Shown here: positions 1-7,800 of the stretch, piece after piece
How positions within the stretch are numbered: the first letter of the stretch is position 1
How the letters are laid out: each line of letters begins with the position of its first letter
Assembly (NCBI GenBank): GCA_014189685.1
Contig: DVAB01000002.1
Span: 1 to 14,615, forward strand
Origin: Candidatus Naiadarchaeum limnaeum
GTDB lineage: Archaea; Undinarchaeota; Undinarchaeia; Undinarchaeales; Naiadarchaeaceae
Length of the DNA: 14,615 nucleotides
Direction of reading: 5' to 3'
The notes under the pieces: model-generated
Database searches by the model: none
The model's input: only the letters and a program-made list of their open reading frames with translations
Told to the model about the DNA's origin: nothing
Translations under genes and position numbers: made by a program

Positions 1-67
1 AAACACTTCGTGTTTGTTACCCTCAAAAATTTTCAATTTTTGAGGTGAAGAGCTTAAAAAGCTTCAC
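1..67. repeat. Three tandem short hairpins
   Basis: Hairpin A pairs 1-6 with 10-15 (loop TTC) and may extend beyond the window. Hairpin B pairs 21-31 with 35-45, a perfect 11-bp stem with loop TTC. Hairpin C pairs 46-48 and 51-55 with 59-66, with a 2-nt bulge and an AAA loop; a 6-bp alternative pairs 45-50 with 62-67. The stems are different sequences, but the shape (about 10 bp and a 3-nt loop) recurs at 315-363 and 14543-14591. They could be terminator or RNA-processing structures, or traces of small palindromic elements. Confidence 0.7.
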
Positions 68-176
68 AAATTACACGGCTTTTTATGATTTTTAACTTAT
101 CACTACATGAATTAGGTTATAATATATAAGAGTTGTGGTAAGTACTTTTAGTGGACAGCAGGAAGTGTAAAAAAGC

Positions 177-185
177 TTTTATTAA
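177..185 (+). promoter_or_regulatory. Candidate TATA box for tRNA-Trp
   Basis: TTTTATTAA is centred about 30 nt upstream of the first base of the mature tRNA, a reasonable distance for an archaeal TATA box with a short 5' leader. A stronger-looking AT tract at 118-131 could instead drive a longer primary transcript. Position is the only support. Confidence 0.35.
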
Positions 186-248
186 GAAGTGCTGATTAGT
201 ATTAGATTACGGGGCCATGGTGTAACCCGGGAGCATTGCTGGCTCCAG

Positions 249-463
249 ACAGCCGCCGACATGAACGTTTTTGCAACTTAGAATCGGCTGGCGCTTCGGA
301 CTACATTAGGGACACATAAAGGAACAAAGTTCCTTTATGCACGCGAAACCTTTGGTTTCGCGTTGTGCTCGCCAAGAATTTGTGCGCTCGCAGTCCCAAA
401 ATAGGCCTAGCGTCATAAGTTTGGAGCGCTGATATTTCGATATGATGAAAGCGCTCGGAAGAA
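249..463 (+). ncRNA. tRNA-Trp intron with embedded box C/D guide RNA
   Basis: A box D motif CTGA lies at 429-432 and a perfect box C motif ATGATGA at 442-448, linked by a short hairpin (432-435 with 440-443) capped with a TTCG loop. The bases 5' of box D (420-427) are complementary to tRNA nucleotides 31-38 (242-249) over 8 pairs, one of them G-U. The fifth base upstream of box D, G424, pairs with C245, which is tRNA C34. By the N+5 rule this predicts 2'-O-methylation of C34, the modification known to be guided by the tRNA-Trp intron in Haloferax and Pyrococcus. I could not identify a clear second C'/D' pair; CCGA at 256-259 with ATGAACG at 261-267 is a weak candidate if the excised intron is circular. 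The guide segment can also pair with 450-456, an alternative fold. Confidence 0.75.
315..363. repeat. Hairpin doublet inside the tRNA-Trp intron
   Basis: The first hairpin pairs 315-325 with 329-339 (11 bp, perfect, loop AAA). The second pairs 341-350 with 354-363 (10 bp, perfect, loop TTT). They are separated by one base. They lie in the middle of the intron, away from the splice sites and the box D guide, so they account for much of its unusual length. Their shape matches the doublets at both ends of the window. Confidence 0.8.
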
Positions 464-500
464 ACCAGCAGGTTAGGGTTCAAATCCCTGTGGCCCCACC

Positions 501-564
501 ATTTAATTTGGGCTTGAAAGGTGCAGGGACAAAATGCAAGGGAATTGATATACCCAAATTAAAT
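501..564. repeat. 12-bp inverted repeat filling the tRNA-Trp/leuS gap
   Basis: Bases 501-512 (ATTTAATTTGGG) are the exact reverse complement of 553-564, with 40 nt between them. The left arm begins at the last base of the encoded tRNA CCA end, and the right arm runs into the first possible leuS ATG at 563. Inside, 513-516 can pair with 537-540. It could be a leader structure on leuS mRNA, a processing signal behind the tRNA, or a 64-bp element with terminal inverted repeats. Confidence 0.75.
545..553 (+). promoter_or_regulatory. Weak candidate TATA box for leuS
   Basis: TTGATATAC is centred about 29 nt upstream of the second in-frame ATG of leuS (578), the distance expected for a leaderless archaeal transcript. 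The match to a TATA box is weak and it lies next to the right arm of the inverted repeat. Transcription from the tRNA promoter is an alternative. Confidence 0.25.
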
Positions 565-3457
565 GCATACGACTAAAATGAACTACGAAGAATCCTTCAA
601 AAAAATCGAGGAGAAGTGGCAAAAATCCTGGGAGCAGAAAAAAGCATTTCAGCCCGCGATTGAGAAACCAAAAAAGAAACTCTTTATTACTGTGCCCTAT
701 CCCTACACATCCGGCCCATTGCATATAGGCCACGGAAGAACTTATACCATTGCAGATGTCTATGTGCGCTTTCAAAGAATGCAGGGCCAAAATGTTTTAT
801 GGCCAATGGCTTTCCACATAACAGGAACTCCAATTTTAGCAGTCTCGCGAAGAATTGAGCAGGCAGACAAGGAGGCTGTTAAAACTTACGAGGAATACAT
901 AAGCCTTTATGAGAAAGACAAGAAAAAGGCAAAAAAAATTCTTGATTCTTTTATCGAGCCGCAGAAAGTTGCTGATTTTTTCTCAGATGTAATAATTCAT
1001 GATTTCAAAAGTCTGGGATTTTCAATTGACTGGAGCAGAAAATTTACAACCGGCGATTTAGAGTACAATAAATTTATTGAATGGCAGTTCCATAGATTAA
1101 GAGATTTGGATTTAATAACAAAGGGAACTCATCCAGTTCTCTATTGTGTGAATGATAAAAATGCTGTTGGCGAGGATGATATTCAAAATGGGGATACAAT
1201 AGAGCCCGGAATTGAAGAATATACTATAATCAAATTCAAGTTTCAAGATTCTTACATAATCGCGGCAACTTTGATGCCGCACACAATTTTCGGCGCAACA
1301 AATATTTTTGTAAATCCAAATACCGCTTACTATAAATTTAAAGTCCAGAACGAAATCTGGATTGGGAGCAAGGAATTTTTTGAAAAGCTTTCATATCAGG
1401 GAAAAAATGTTGAAAAAATTAAAACAATCTCTGGCTTTGATTTGATTGGAAAAAATTGTGTTGCTCCTCTAACAGGAAAAGAACTCCAGATTTTGCCTGC
1501 AGAATTCCCAAATCCAGATATTGGGAGCGGGATTGTTTATTCTGTCCCTGCGCATTCTATTGCTGATTACGCTGCGCTTGAAGATTTAAAGAAAAACGAA
1601 AATCTTGTTAAGAAATATAATATGAATTATTCTGTTGTTCAAAAAATTGCCCCAATAAGCGTTGTAAAAACTCCTGAGCTGGGAGAAGTTCCGGCGCGCG
1701 ATTTGTACAATAAATTCGGAATAAAAAACCAAATGGATGAAAAACTTCCAGACGCAACTAAAGAGCTCTATTCAAAGGAATTTCACTTTGGAGTTATGCT
1801 TAATAATTCTGGAGACTTTTCAGAAATGAAAGTTTCTGAAGCAAGAGAATCAGTTAAGAAAAAACTTTTAGAATTAAATCTTGCTGATAATTTTCATGAG
1901 GTCACAGCTCTTGAGCTTCCTGTTATGTGCAGATGCGGTGGAAAAGTTGTTGTTTCTCTTTTAAAAGACCAGTGGTACATAAATTATGGGGACGAGGGCT
2001 GGAAAGAAAACACGCGCAACTGCTTAAACAAAATGCTAATTCTCCCTCAAATGTATAAGCCTTTGTTTGAGAGCACAATTAACTGGCTTCATGAGCGTGC
2101 ATGCGCAAGAATGCGCGGTTTGGGAACAAAACTTCCGTGGGATGAGCGCTGGATTATTGAAAGTCTATCCGATAGCACGATTTACATGGCATTTTATACA
2201 GTGATAAATTTAATCCGCACAAACAAAATCAAGCCGGAGCAATTAACAAGAAAATTCTGGGACTATGTCTTTCTCGGCGCACACAGCTCAAAAGAAATTG
2301 CACAGGAAACTAAAATAAAAGATAAAGTTCTGAATGAAATCCACGAATCTTTTGAGTATTGGTATCCAAACGATTTAAGGCACACAGCAGTCGGGCACAT
2401 AACAAACCATTTAACATTTTTTATTTTCAATCATGTTGCACTATTTCCGGAAAAATACTGGCCAAAATCAATCACTTTAAACGAATTTTTAATCCGCGAG
2501 GGAGCTAAAATGTCCAAATCAAAAGGAAATGATGTTCCATTAGATGAAATTCCTCGCACATATGGGGCCGATTTGTACAGACTTTACATAGTTAGCGGAG
2601 CGAATTTGGAAGCTGTTGTTGATTGGACAGAAAAAAATGTTCTTTCTGCGCAAAAAAGGCTGAATAGACTTTATGAGCTTTCGGATGAAATAATAAAGCA
2701 CAAAACCCAAAGCGCAGGGCGCAAAGCCACAACAATTGACCTTTGGCTTAAATCAAGATTCAATTCAATGCTAAAAATTGTAACACAGGACTTACAAAAT
2801 TTCAAAATGCGCGATTACTCTCAAAGGGCGTTTTTTGAATTCTTAAATGATTTAGGCTACTATTATCAGCGCTCAAAAGAAAACATAAATTATTTCTTGC
2901 TAAAGAAAATTTTAGCAAACTGGCTGAAAATTCTTTCCCCCCTAATCCCACACACAGCAGAGGAATTCTGGAACAAACTTGGAAACAAGAAGCTCATTTC
3001 TCTAGAAAAGTGGCCAGCTCTTGATGAGACAGCAATTAGCAAAGAGGTTGAAATTTCAGAAAATTTAATTCTAAACACTCACAAAGATGTCGAACAAATA
3101 ATTCAGCTCATAGAAAAAAAGCCTAAAAAAATTATGCTTTTTGCAGTGCCTTCTTGGAAATACGAGGTTTACAAAGGAACTCTTGAAGGAAAACAAATCC
3201 GCGATTTTATGCAAAACCCTGAATTAAAGAAGTTTGGAAATGAACTTGTGAATTATTACAATAAGCTTGGGGCAAAAAAATTCGAGCTCAGCAAAGAAAT
3301 CTTAGATTCAAAGAAAGAGCTGGAAGTTTTGAAAGAAGCAAAGCAATTTTTCGAATCCTCCTTTAATTGCAAATTTGAAATTTTAGAGACAGAAAAATCT
3401 ACTAATCCAAAAGCAAAAATTGCTGATGTTATGAAGCCCGGGATTTATTTAGAATAA
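563..3457 (+). CDS. leuS: Leucyl-tRNA synthetase, archaeal type
   Basis: This cytoplasmic class I enzyme charges tRNA-Leu with leucine using ATP. At 964 residues it has the usual size of the archaeal/eukaryal form. The N-terminal Rossmann fold carries HIGH at residues 54-57, within PYPYTSGPLHIGHGR, and KMSKS is at 649-653. Between them is the CP1 editing domain, with the conserved Asp at residue 335 (SVPAHSIADYAAL). The editing threonine motif reads T-L-M-P-H-T at 236-241, where T-x-R-P-E/D-T is usual, so the Arg and acidic positions are replaced. The anticodon-binding helical domain and the archaeal C-terminal domain follow. Two starts are possible: 563, at the edge of an inverted repeat, and Met6 at 578, which is closer to the homologous start (FKKIEEKWQ) and suits a leaderless mRNA. 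The next gene starts 1 nt after the stop, so the two are probably co-transcribed. Confidence 0.96.
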   Translation: MHTTKMNYEESFKKIEEKWQKSWEQKKAFQPAIEKPKKKLFITVPYPYTSGPLHIGHGRTYTIADVYVRFQRMQGQNVLWPMAFHITGTPILAVSRRIEQADKEAVKTYEEYISLYEKDKKKAKKILDSFIEPQKVADFFSDVIIHDFKSLGFSIDWSRKFTTGDLEYNKFIEWQFHRLRDLDLITKGTHPVLYCVNDKNAVGEDDIQNGDTIEPGIEEYTIIKFKFQDSYIIAATLMPHTIFGATNIFVNPNTAYYKFKVQNEIWIGSKEFFEKLSYQGKNVEKIKTISGFDLIGKNCVAPLTGKELQILPAEFPNPDIGSGIVYSVPAHSIADYAALEDLKKNENLVKKYNMNYSVVQKIAPISVVKTPELGEVPARDLYNKFGIKNQMDEKLPDATKELYSKEFHFGVMLNNSGDFSEMKVSEARESVKKKLLELNLADNFHEVTALELPVMCRCGGKVVVSLLKDQWYINYGDEGWKENTRNCLNKMLILPQMYKPLFESTINWLHERACARMRGLGTKLPWDERWIIESLSDSTIYMAFYTVINLIRTNKIKPEQLTRKFWDYVFLGAHSSKEIAQETKIKDKVLNEIHESFEYWYPNDLRHTAVGHITNHLTFFIFNHVALFPEKYWPKSITLNEFLIREGAKMSKSKGNDVPLDEIPRTYGADLYRLYIVSGANLEAVVDWTEKNVLSAQKRLNRLYELSDEIIKHKTQSAGRKATTIDLWLKSRFNSMLKIVTQDLQNFKMRDYSQRAFFEFLNDLGYYYQRSKENINYFLLKKILANWLKILSPLIPHTAEEFWNKLGNKKLISLEKWPALDETAISKEVEISENLILNTHKDVEQIIQLIEKKPKKIMLFAVPSWKYEVYKGTLEGKQIRDFMQNPELKKFGNELVNYYNKLGAKKFELSKEILDSKKELEVLKEAKQFFESSFNCKFEILETEKSTNPKAKIADVMKPGIYLE

Positions 3458-3458
3458 A

Positions 3459-3959
3459 ATGGATTTAACTGCTGAACAGCTGAAGATAATTGAACTCTAC
3501 AAGGACAGGAGAATTTCCCTCGATGAAGTAGCTGAAAAGCTGCATATGAATATGCAAAAGGTAAAACAAATTTTATCAGAGCTGAAAGTACCAATTATTA
3601 GATTTGATACACACACAAAAGTATGGAAAATTGCTCTTACTATTCATGTTGTTAAGCGCTTTGATGAGCGAACGCGCAAACTTGGCGCACCCAAGCTCGA
3701 TTTGCGCGCCTTTTTGAGGGACGCTCTCTTAAATGGCACGATACTTGAATATGAAGGAATTTTGCTTGTTGAGTCCGGCAGTATCAGTTTTGTCCTTAGC
3801 ACTTTTTTTAATGATGATAATCTGAGCGCACAAGGCGTAAACTTAGTAGCTATGACATTTGCATTTGAAAAAGGCAAATTACCGCCCAGAACCGCTAGAA
3901 TCATAGAGCATGGCAAAACAATTAAAAATCCTACCGAATCTCAAATTAGGATAGTCTAA
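3459..3959 (+). CDS. Small HTH-domain protein of unknown function
   Basis: This 166-residue soluble protein has no family I can name securely. Residues about 5-45 (ISLDEVAEKLHMNMQKVKQIL in the middle) look like a DNA-binding helix-turn-helix. The rest, about 50-150, contains an H-V-V-K-R-F-D-E-R-T segment followed by an acidic/hydrophobic strand-rich part. This loosely recalls the H...R...eR pattern of DUF4258-like small domains related to RelE-type toxins; that resemblance is weak. There is no signal peptide or membrane segment. It starts 1 nt after leuS and ends 3 nt before the convergent TraB-like gene. No Shine-Dalgarno sequence is evident, so it may be translated by coupling to leuS. A role as local regulator of leuS is possible but is inference from position only. 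Confidence 0.75.
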   Translation: MDLTAEQLKIIELYKDRRISLDEVAEKLHMNMQKVKQILSELKVPIIRFDTHTKVWKIALTIHVVKRFDERTRKLGAPKLDLRAFLRDALLNGTILEYEGILLVESGSISFVLSTFFNDDNLSAQGVNLVAMTFAFEKGKLPPRTARIIEHGKTIKNPTESQIRIV

Positions 3960-3962
3960 CTA

Positions 3963-4805
3963 TTACTCCAAATCCTTTAAAATCCACTTTAATCTCGGCG
4001 CACTCCACAAATGTACAATAACTAAAACTTTAGGATCTCGGCCCAGCATTCTTCTCAATTCACGATATTTTTCTAGTACAACAGCTGCCATATGTTTCTC
4101 TCTTATGTAATCGATTTTCCTGAGAAGGTAAGCCACTTTTATTTCAGATTTTGTTTCGCTGCTCAATGGGAGATAATTCAAAATTCCAAATAATATTGAT
4201 GAGGCTGCTCGGTCATATGCAGCGCCTCCTCTGCAGAGTGCGCATACGTTTACATTATGCCTGTAAGGATTTGTTGTCAATATTGCATGGTGTCGTATTA
4301 CTCTTTCAACAATATAAAATGGATAATGAATTAGCTCATTTAGTTCCCAGATCAATGGCGGGAGTTTTTTCGTTGCTAAAATTGCTTTTGCGTTTTGAAT
4401 ATGCTCGCGCTCAGCTTCCATTATGAGCTCTTTTTCTAACTCATCCAATGGCATGTCCATTGCAAAAATTTTCGCTTTTACTTTTTTCGCTGCCTTCAGT
4501 ACATGCACTTCTCTCCCCTCTTTCCGTATAAAATCCAGTTCCCATGCTTCTACTTGGCCTGCTAAAAACTTCTCTGTTAAATCGTGGTCAACTTTCTTTT
4601 CGGCCTTTTTAATAGCCCCAAATAATCTTTTCTTTAATCCTTCCTCCCCAAATTTTCCAGCCATATAATCATCCAAAATTTCTTGAAACGGAGAAACAGG
4701 AAGTTCCATAAAGACAGCATCCGGCCTCATCTTTCTTATCTCGTGCGCCGCGTAAACTGCATGCGCCACATCATACATTCCCTCTGAGATTATTCTAATT
4801 GTCAT
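3963..4805 (-). CDS. Divergent TraB/ChaN-like protein
   Basis: This 280-residue soluble protein has an overall pattern like the TraB/TIKI/ChaN superfamily. An N-terminal strand is followed by helix I-R-K-M-R-P-D-A-V-F-M-E-L-P, the 'kPDvV.vEL' hallmark. The C-terminus has R-E-K-H-M-A-A followed by V-L-V-I-V-H-L, matching the family's final R...Ma...vvGxxH segment. The two GxxH motifs of typical members are not intact: the first region reads SEGMYDVAH and the last IVHLW, so metal-dependent activity is doubtful. A CALC pair lies mid-protein. The ATG directly abuts the stop of the upstream surface-protein gene (0 nt gap). AGGAG at 4816-4820 is a plausible Shine-Dalgarno sequence lying inside the end of that gene. 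It is the last gene of the alaS unit. The family call is tentative. Confidence 0.5.
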   Translation of the reverse strand: MTIRIISEGMYDVAHAVYAAHEIRKMRPDAVFMELPVSPFQEILDDYMAGKFGEEGLKKRLFGAIKKAEKKVDHDLTEKFLAGQVEAWELDFIRKEGREVHVLKAAKKVKAKIFAMDMPLDELEKELIMEAEREHIQNAKAILATKKLPPLIWELNELIHYPFYIVERVIRHHAILTTNPYRHNVNVCALCRGGAAYDRAASSILFGILNYLPLSSETKSEIKVAYLLRKIDYIREKHMAAVVLEKYRELRRMLGRDPKVLVIVHLWSAPRLKWILKDLE

Positions 4806-7800
4806 TTACTCATATCTCCTGTTATCATAAGAACTTTGTTTTTGTTTCAAGTAAGCAGCATACTCTGGATGCTGTCTTGCATATGCCTCCATCTTTGCTC
4901 TTTGCTCAGGAGTCATTGGAGGCGTTACTGGGCGAACAGGCGCAGGCTGGCCAGGGGCTCCAGGGGGTCTTTGGACTATCGGCTGAGGCCTTGCAACTCC
5001 AAGTGCTTGCGGAGTAAATCTTGGCTTTGCAGCCAAGTCAACAGGCTTCTCAATCAAACTTCCTAGTCCAATTTTCTCAAACAAATCCTTTAGCCACGGG
5101 AACTTGTATAATGGAATCCATCCCTCTCTTATTGCAAAAATGAAAAACCCTAACGCAGAAGCAACTATAACTATTATAAAAACAGGCAAGAGATTTTTCT
5201 TTGGAGTTTCCTGAACATCATTCACCACACTGCTTATGTTGTTTATTGCACGGCGCGCCTCTGTTAATTTATCATCTGCCTCTGAAATGAATTGCTTTGC
5301 CTGTTCATTGTTCTTTGATTTCAAAGAGTTCTCTGCTTTATCAAGAGCTGTTTTTGCATCCTCTAAGCTTTCTCTTGCTTTTGTCCTATCTTCTTGCACT
5401 TGGCTCGCGAGTTTGTTATTATTCTCCAAAATCGCATCGAAATTTTCAAATTTGCTATTCAACTGATTGTATTCTGACTTTGCCGCATCAAGTAGCCCTT
5501 GTATGTCTTCAGCAATTTCAAATGTTATCGGAACATCAATTGTTTCAGGAGTAAGTCCTGGCTTTGTAAATATAAAAGATATTTTTGTCGAGTAAGTTCC
5601 AATATCTTTGTTTGCTGTAAATGCAACTTTAGTTCTTGTTTCCCCGCCCCCAACATTTATAGATGCTTTCTCAGAAACAAAACTATCTGCAAATTCCAAA
5701 GGAATGCCCACCTCAACTTTTACATCTGCAGGATCGGCTGTTATTCCAAATGCGAAATTTTGTTCAACCATTTTATTTTGTGCAACCTTTCCAATATCCC
5801 ATGTTCCTGGGCTTACTGTTGCACCTATTGTAATTGGTGGGGGAGGAATGATTTCTGGTGGCGGAGGTAATATTATCTCTTCAGGCACAACTACATTGTA
5901 AGTAATCGGAATTACTTTTTTGTCAACATCTACTCCGCTTGCCGAAGTTATGTTAATCTCATCTCTATAGTTTCCTGCTGTTGCTGTCGCTGCCAATGAG
6001 GTAGTTATTGAAAGCACTGCTGTTTCTCCTCCTTGCAGTGCTAACTTATCCAGCGATAGAGTAAGCCTTGGAGAATTAGTTGCTGCGCTTAGATTCTGGA
6101 TTAATTCCGGCCCAGTATTTTCGATTGTAATAGTGATTGTTGCTGTATAAGGAGGAGTAACATTTCCAAAATCATAGGAAGTTGGAGCTGTTGCAATTAT
6201 TCCAAGCGGCCTTGAGTAAGAAAAGCCGTATAGCAAACCACCGCGCTCCTTTCCATTTAGTGCAATCACTTCTCCAACATAATTGCATGTTTGCCCAAGT
6301 TCACAATCCGATGGCTGAATGAATGAAACAAAAAAGTTTCTCTGTCTACCAAAGTAGTCCATTGGGGTTAATGGAGTAATCTCTTTTAATCCACAGTTGT
6401 TTGCTTTGTAGAGTGAATAGAAAACCCCATTGACATAATTGGCTCCAACTTTTACCTTGTCTATATTAACCGGAGTTCCGATCTCGAGTTTTAATCCGCT
6501 TGGCAAAAAGTCCTCATCTGCAAGTGTTCCAAAATTTTGAGGGTCTCCGCTTCCAGAGGGAGAGAGCAGCTGAACTTCTAACTCTCCTCCTCCAACAATT
6601 GGCTCAATTGGAATTGTTGAAGATGCGCTCTGTGCAATTGAAAATAAATGGCTTTTGTTCTCAATAAGATCGAATTCAAGAACAGGCGAGTTGAGTCTTA
6701 CTCTCGGGCAAACTTCTGCAAATTGGCTTTTTACAAAAGTTCCACATGGAACGTCCTGATCTCCATAAGTAATTTTACAAAATACATTTGGATATCCTGG
6801 AGTAACATTATATGCACGCACAACATTTCCCAAAGTTACAAATCTTGGAACAACTTGAACAGGGCTTCCAAGGGACTGCTGTTTAACAGTTAAAATTCTT
6901 GTTGTTGATGCTGTTGCTCCTGCATCATCTGTTACTGTTAAAGTAATTGTATGGCTTCCAACGCTTAAATCACGAGTTGTGAAGGAGCTTGCTGTGCCCA
7001 AAACACCATCAATGTTTGAACTCCACTCATAGCCAACTATTGTTCTTCCAAAAGATGCGGTTCCGCTTCCAACAAAGTTCACTTCCTGCCCAAAACTTGG
7101 AGCAGAAGGAGTTATTGAATTAATTGTTGCGGTTAACTGTGATGGCAGAGAAGCTAGCCCAATTGTAAGAGTTGCTGTTGCAGGGTCGCTCCAAACATTA
7201 GTGCTGTCTTTTACTCGGAAAGTAATTGTGTGAACTCCTTGTGCAAGAGTTGACCTAGTGAAAGTTGCCGATGAACTCAAAAATCCATTTCTGCTTGAAT
7301 TCCACTCATACCCAACTATTGTTCTTCCAGCAGGAGCAGTCCCACTTCCTGTAAAAGTAACTGGCTGGCTAAGGTTTGCAGGATTTGGAGTTATTGAAAC
7401 AATTGCAGCAGTTGGATTGGTTGGTGTAACAGCTGGCCCAACTGTGAAAATTTTTGTTCCAGTTCCAGGAGGATCGCGGGCAGTGTTTCCATTTTGATCA
7501 ACTGCTTGTGCAAAATAAGTATGCGGACCCTGTGTGCTGAAAGTAGTTGTGTAAATGCAAGTTATCTGCTGTGCTAATTGTTGCGAGCAAACTTTTTGCG
7601 TTCTTTCGACATCATCGACGTAGATATCTATGTCAGCCATTTGAATATTATCAGTTGCAGAGGCGTTTATTGTAACCTGCCGGTTAACCCCTGGACTTGT
7701 AGGAGTGTGAGAAACAGTAACAGTTGGCGGAGTAATATCCTGCGAAGGAGTTGATTGTGTTGTTTTTGTTACAATATTACTTGTCTTGAGCAAAGTTGAA

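Larger units (their letters stand above)
1..210. other. Non-coding region upstream of tRNA-Trp
   Basis: No convincing gene is visible on either strand. The first 67 bases are three back-to-back hairpins (listed separately). They are followed by two short T-runs (80-84 and 89-93) that could end transcription of a gene lying to the left, since archaeal termination relies on U-tracts. A very AT-rich TATA-like stretch lies at about 118-131, and a second candidate promoter nearer the tRNA at 177-185. Positions 130-175 hold nothing I recognise. Confidence 0.5.
211..501 (+). tRNA. tRNA-Trp (anticodon CCA) with 215-nt intron and encoded CCA end
   Basis: The exons fold into a complete cloverleaf. The acceptor stem GGGGCCA (211-217) pairs with TGGCCCC (491-497), followed by discriminator A498 and genome-encoded CCA (499-501). 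The D-arm is 220-236, with two G-U-type pairs. The anticodon stem GCTGG (238-242) pairs with CCAGC (465-469). The anticodon loop CTCCAG+A reads CCA at 245-247. The T-arm is 474-490 with loop TTCAAAT. The coding exons total 73 nt plus CCA. The intron lies between positions 37 and 38, the canonical archaeal site, and is removed by the splicing endonuclease at a bulge-helix-bulge. The 4-bp central helix (243-246 with 458-461) has one C-A mismatch; the 3-nt bulges are 247-249 and 462-464. The gene is 61 nt upstream of leuS on the same strand. The tRNA-Trp identity is secure. Confidence 0.96.

Noticed and set aside
60-200. Possible stand-alone box C/D RNA or second tRNA upstream of tRNA-Trp
   Set aside because: An ATGAT at 85-89 and a CTGA at 192-195 exist, but box C is incomplete, the spacing is wrong and there is no cloverleaf.
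297-300. CGGA as a second box D guiding base 39
   Set aside because: GCTGG at 287-291 pairs with the anticodon stem, but the N+5 register misses base 39 and CGGA is a poor box D.
1-363. CRISPR array or repeat array suggested by tandem hairpins
   Set aside because: The stems differ in sequence and there are no conserved direct repeats with regular spacers.
301-483. Open reading frame on the minus strand across the tRNA-Trp intron
   Set aside because: It covers the tRNA 3' exon and the perfect hairpins, has no promoter or homology, and the RNA explanation accounts for the sequence.
5499-5901. Overlapping plus-strand frames opposite the surface protein
   Set aside because: They are shadows of a long gene with signal peptide, repeated domains and a membrane anchor.
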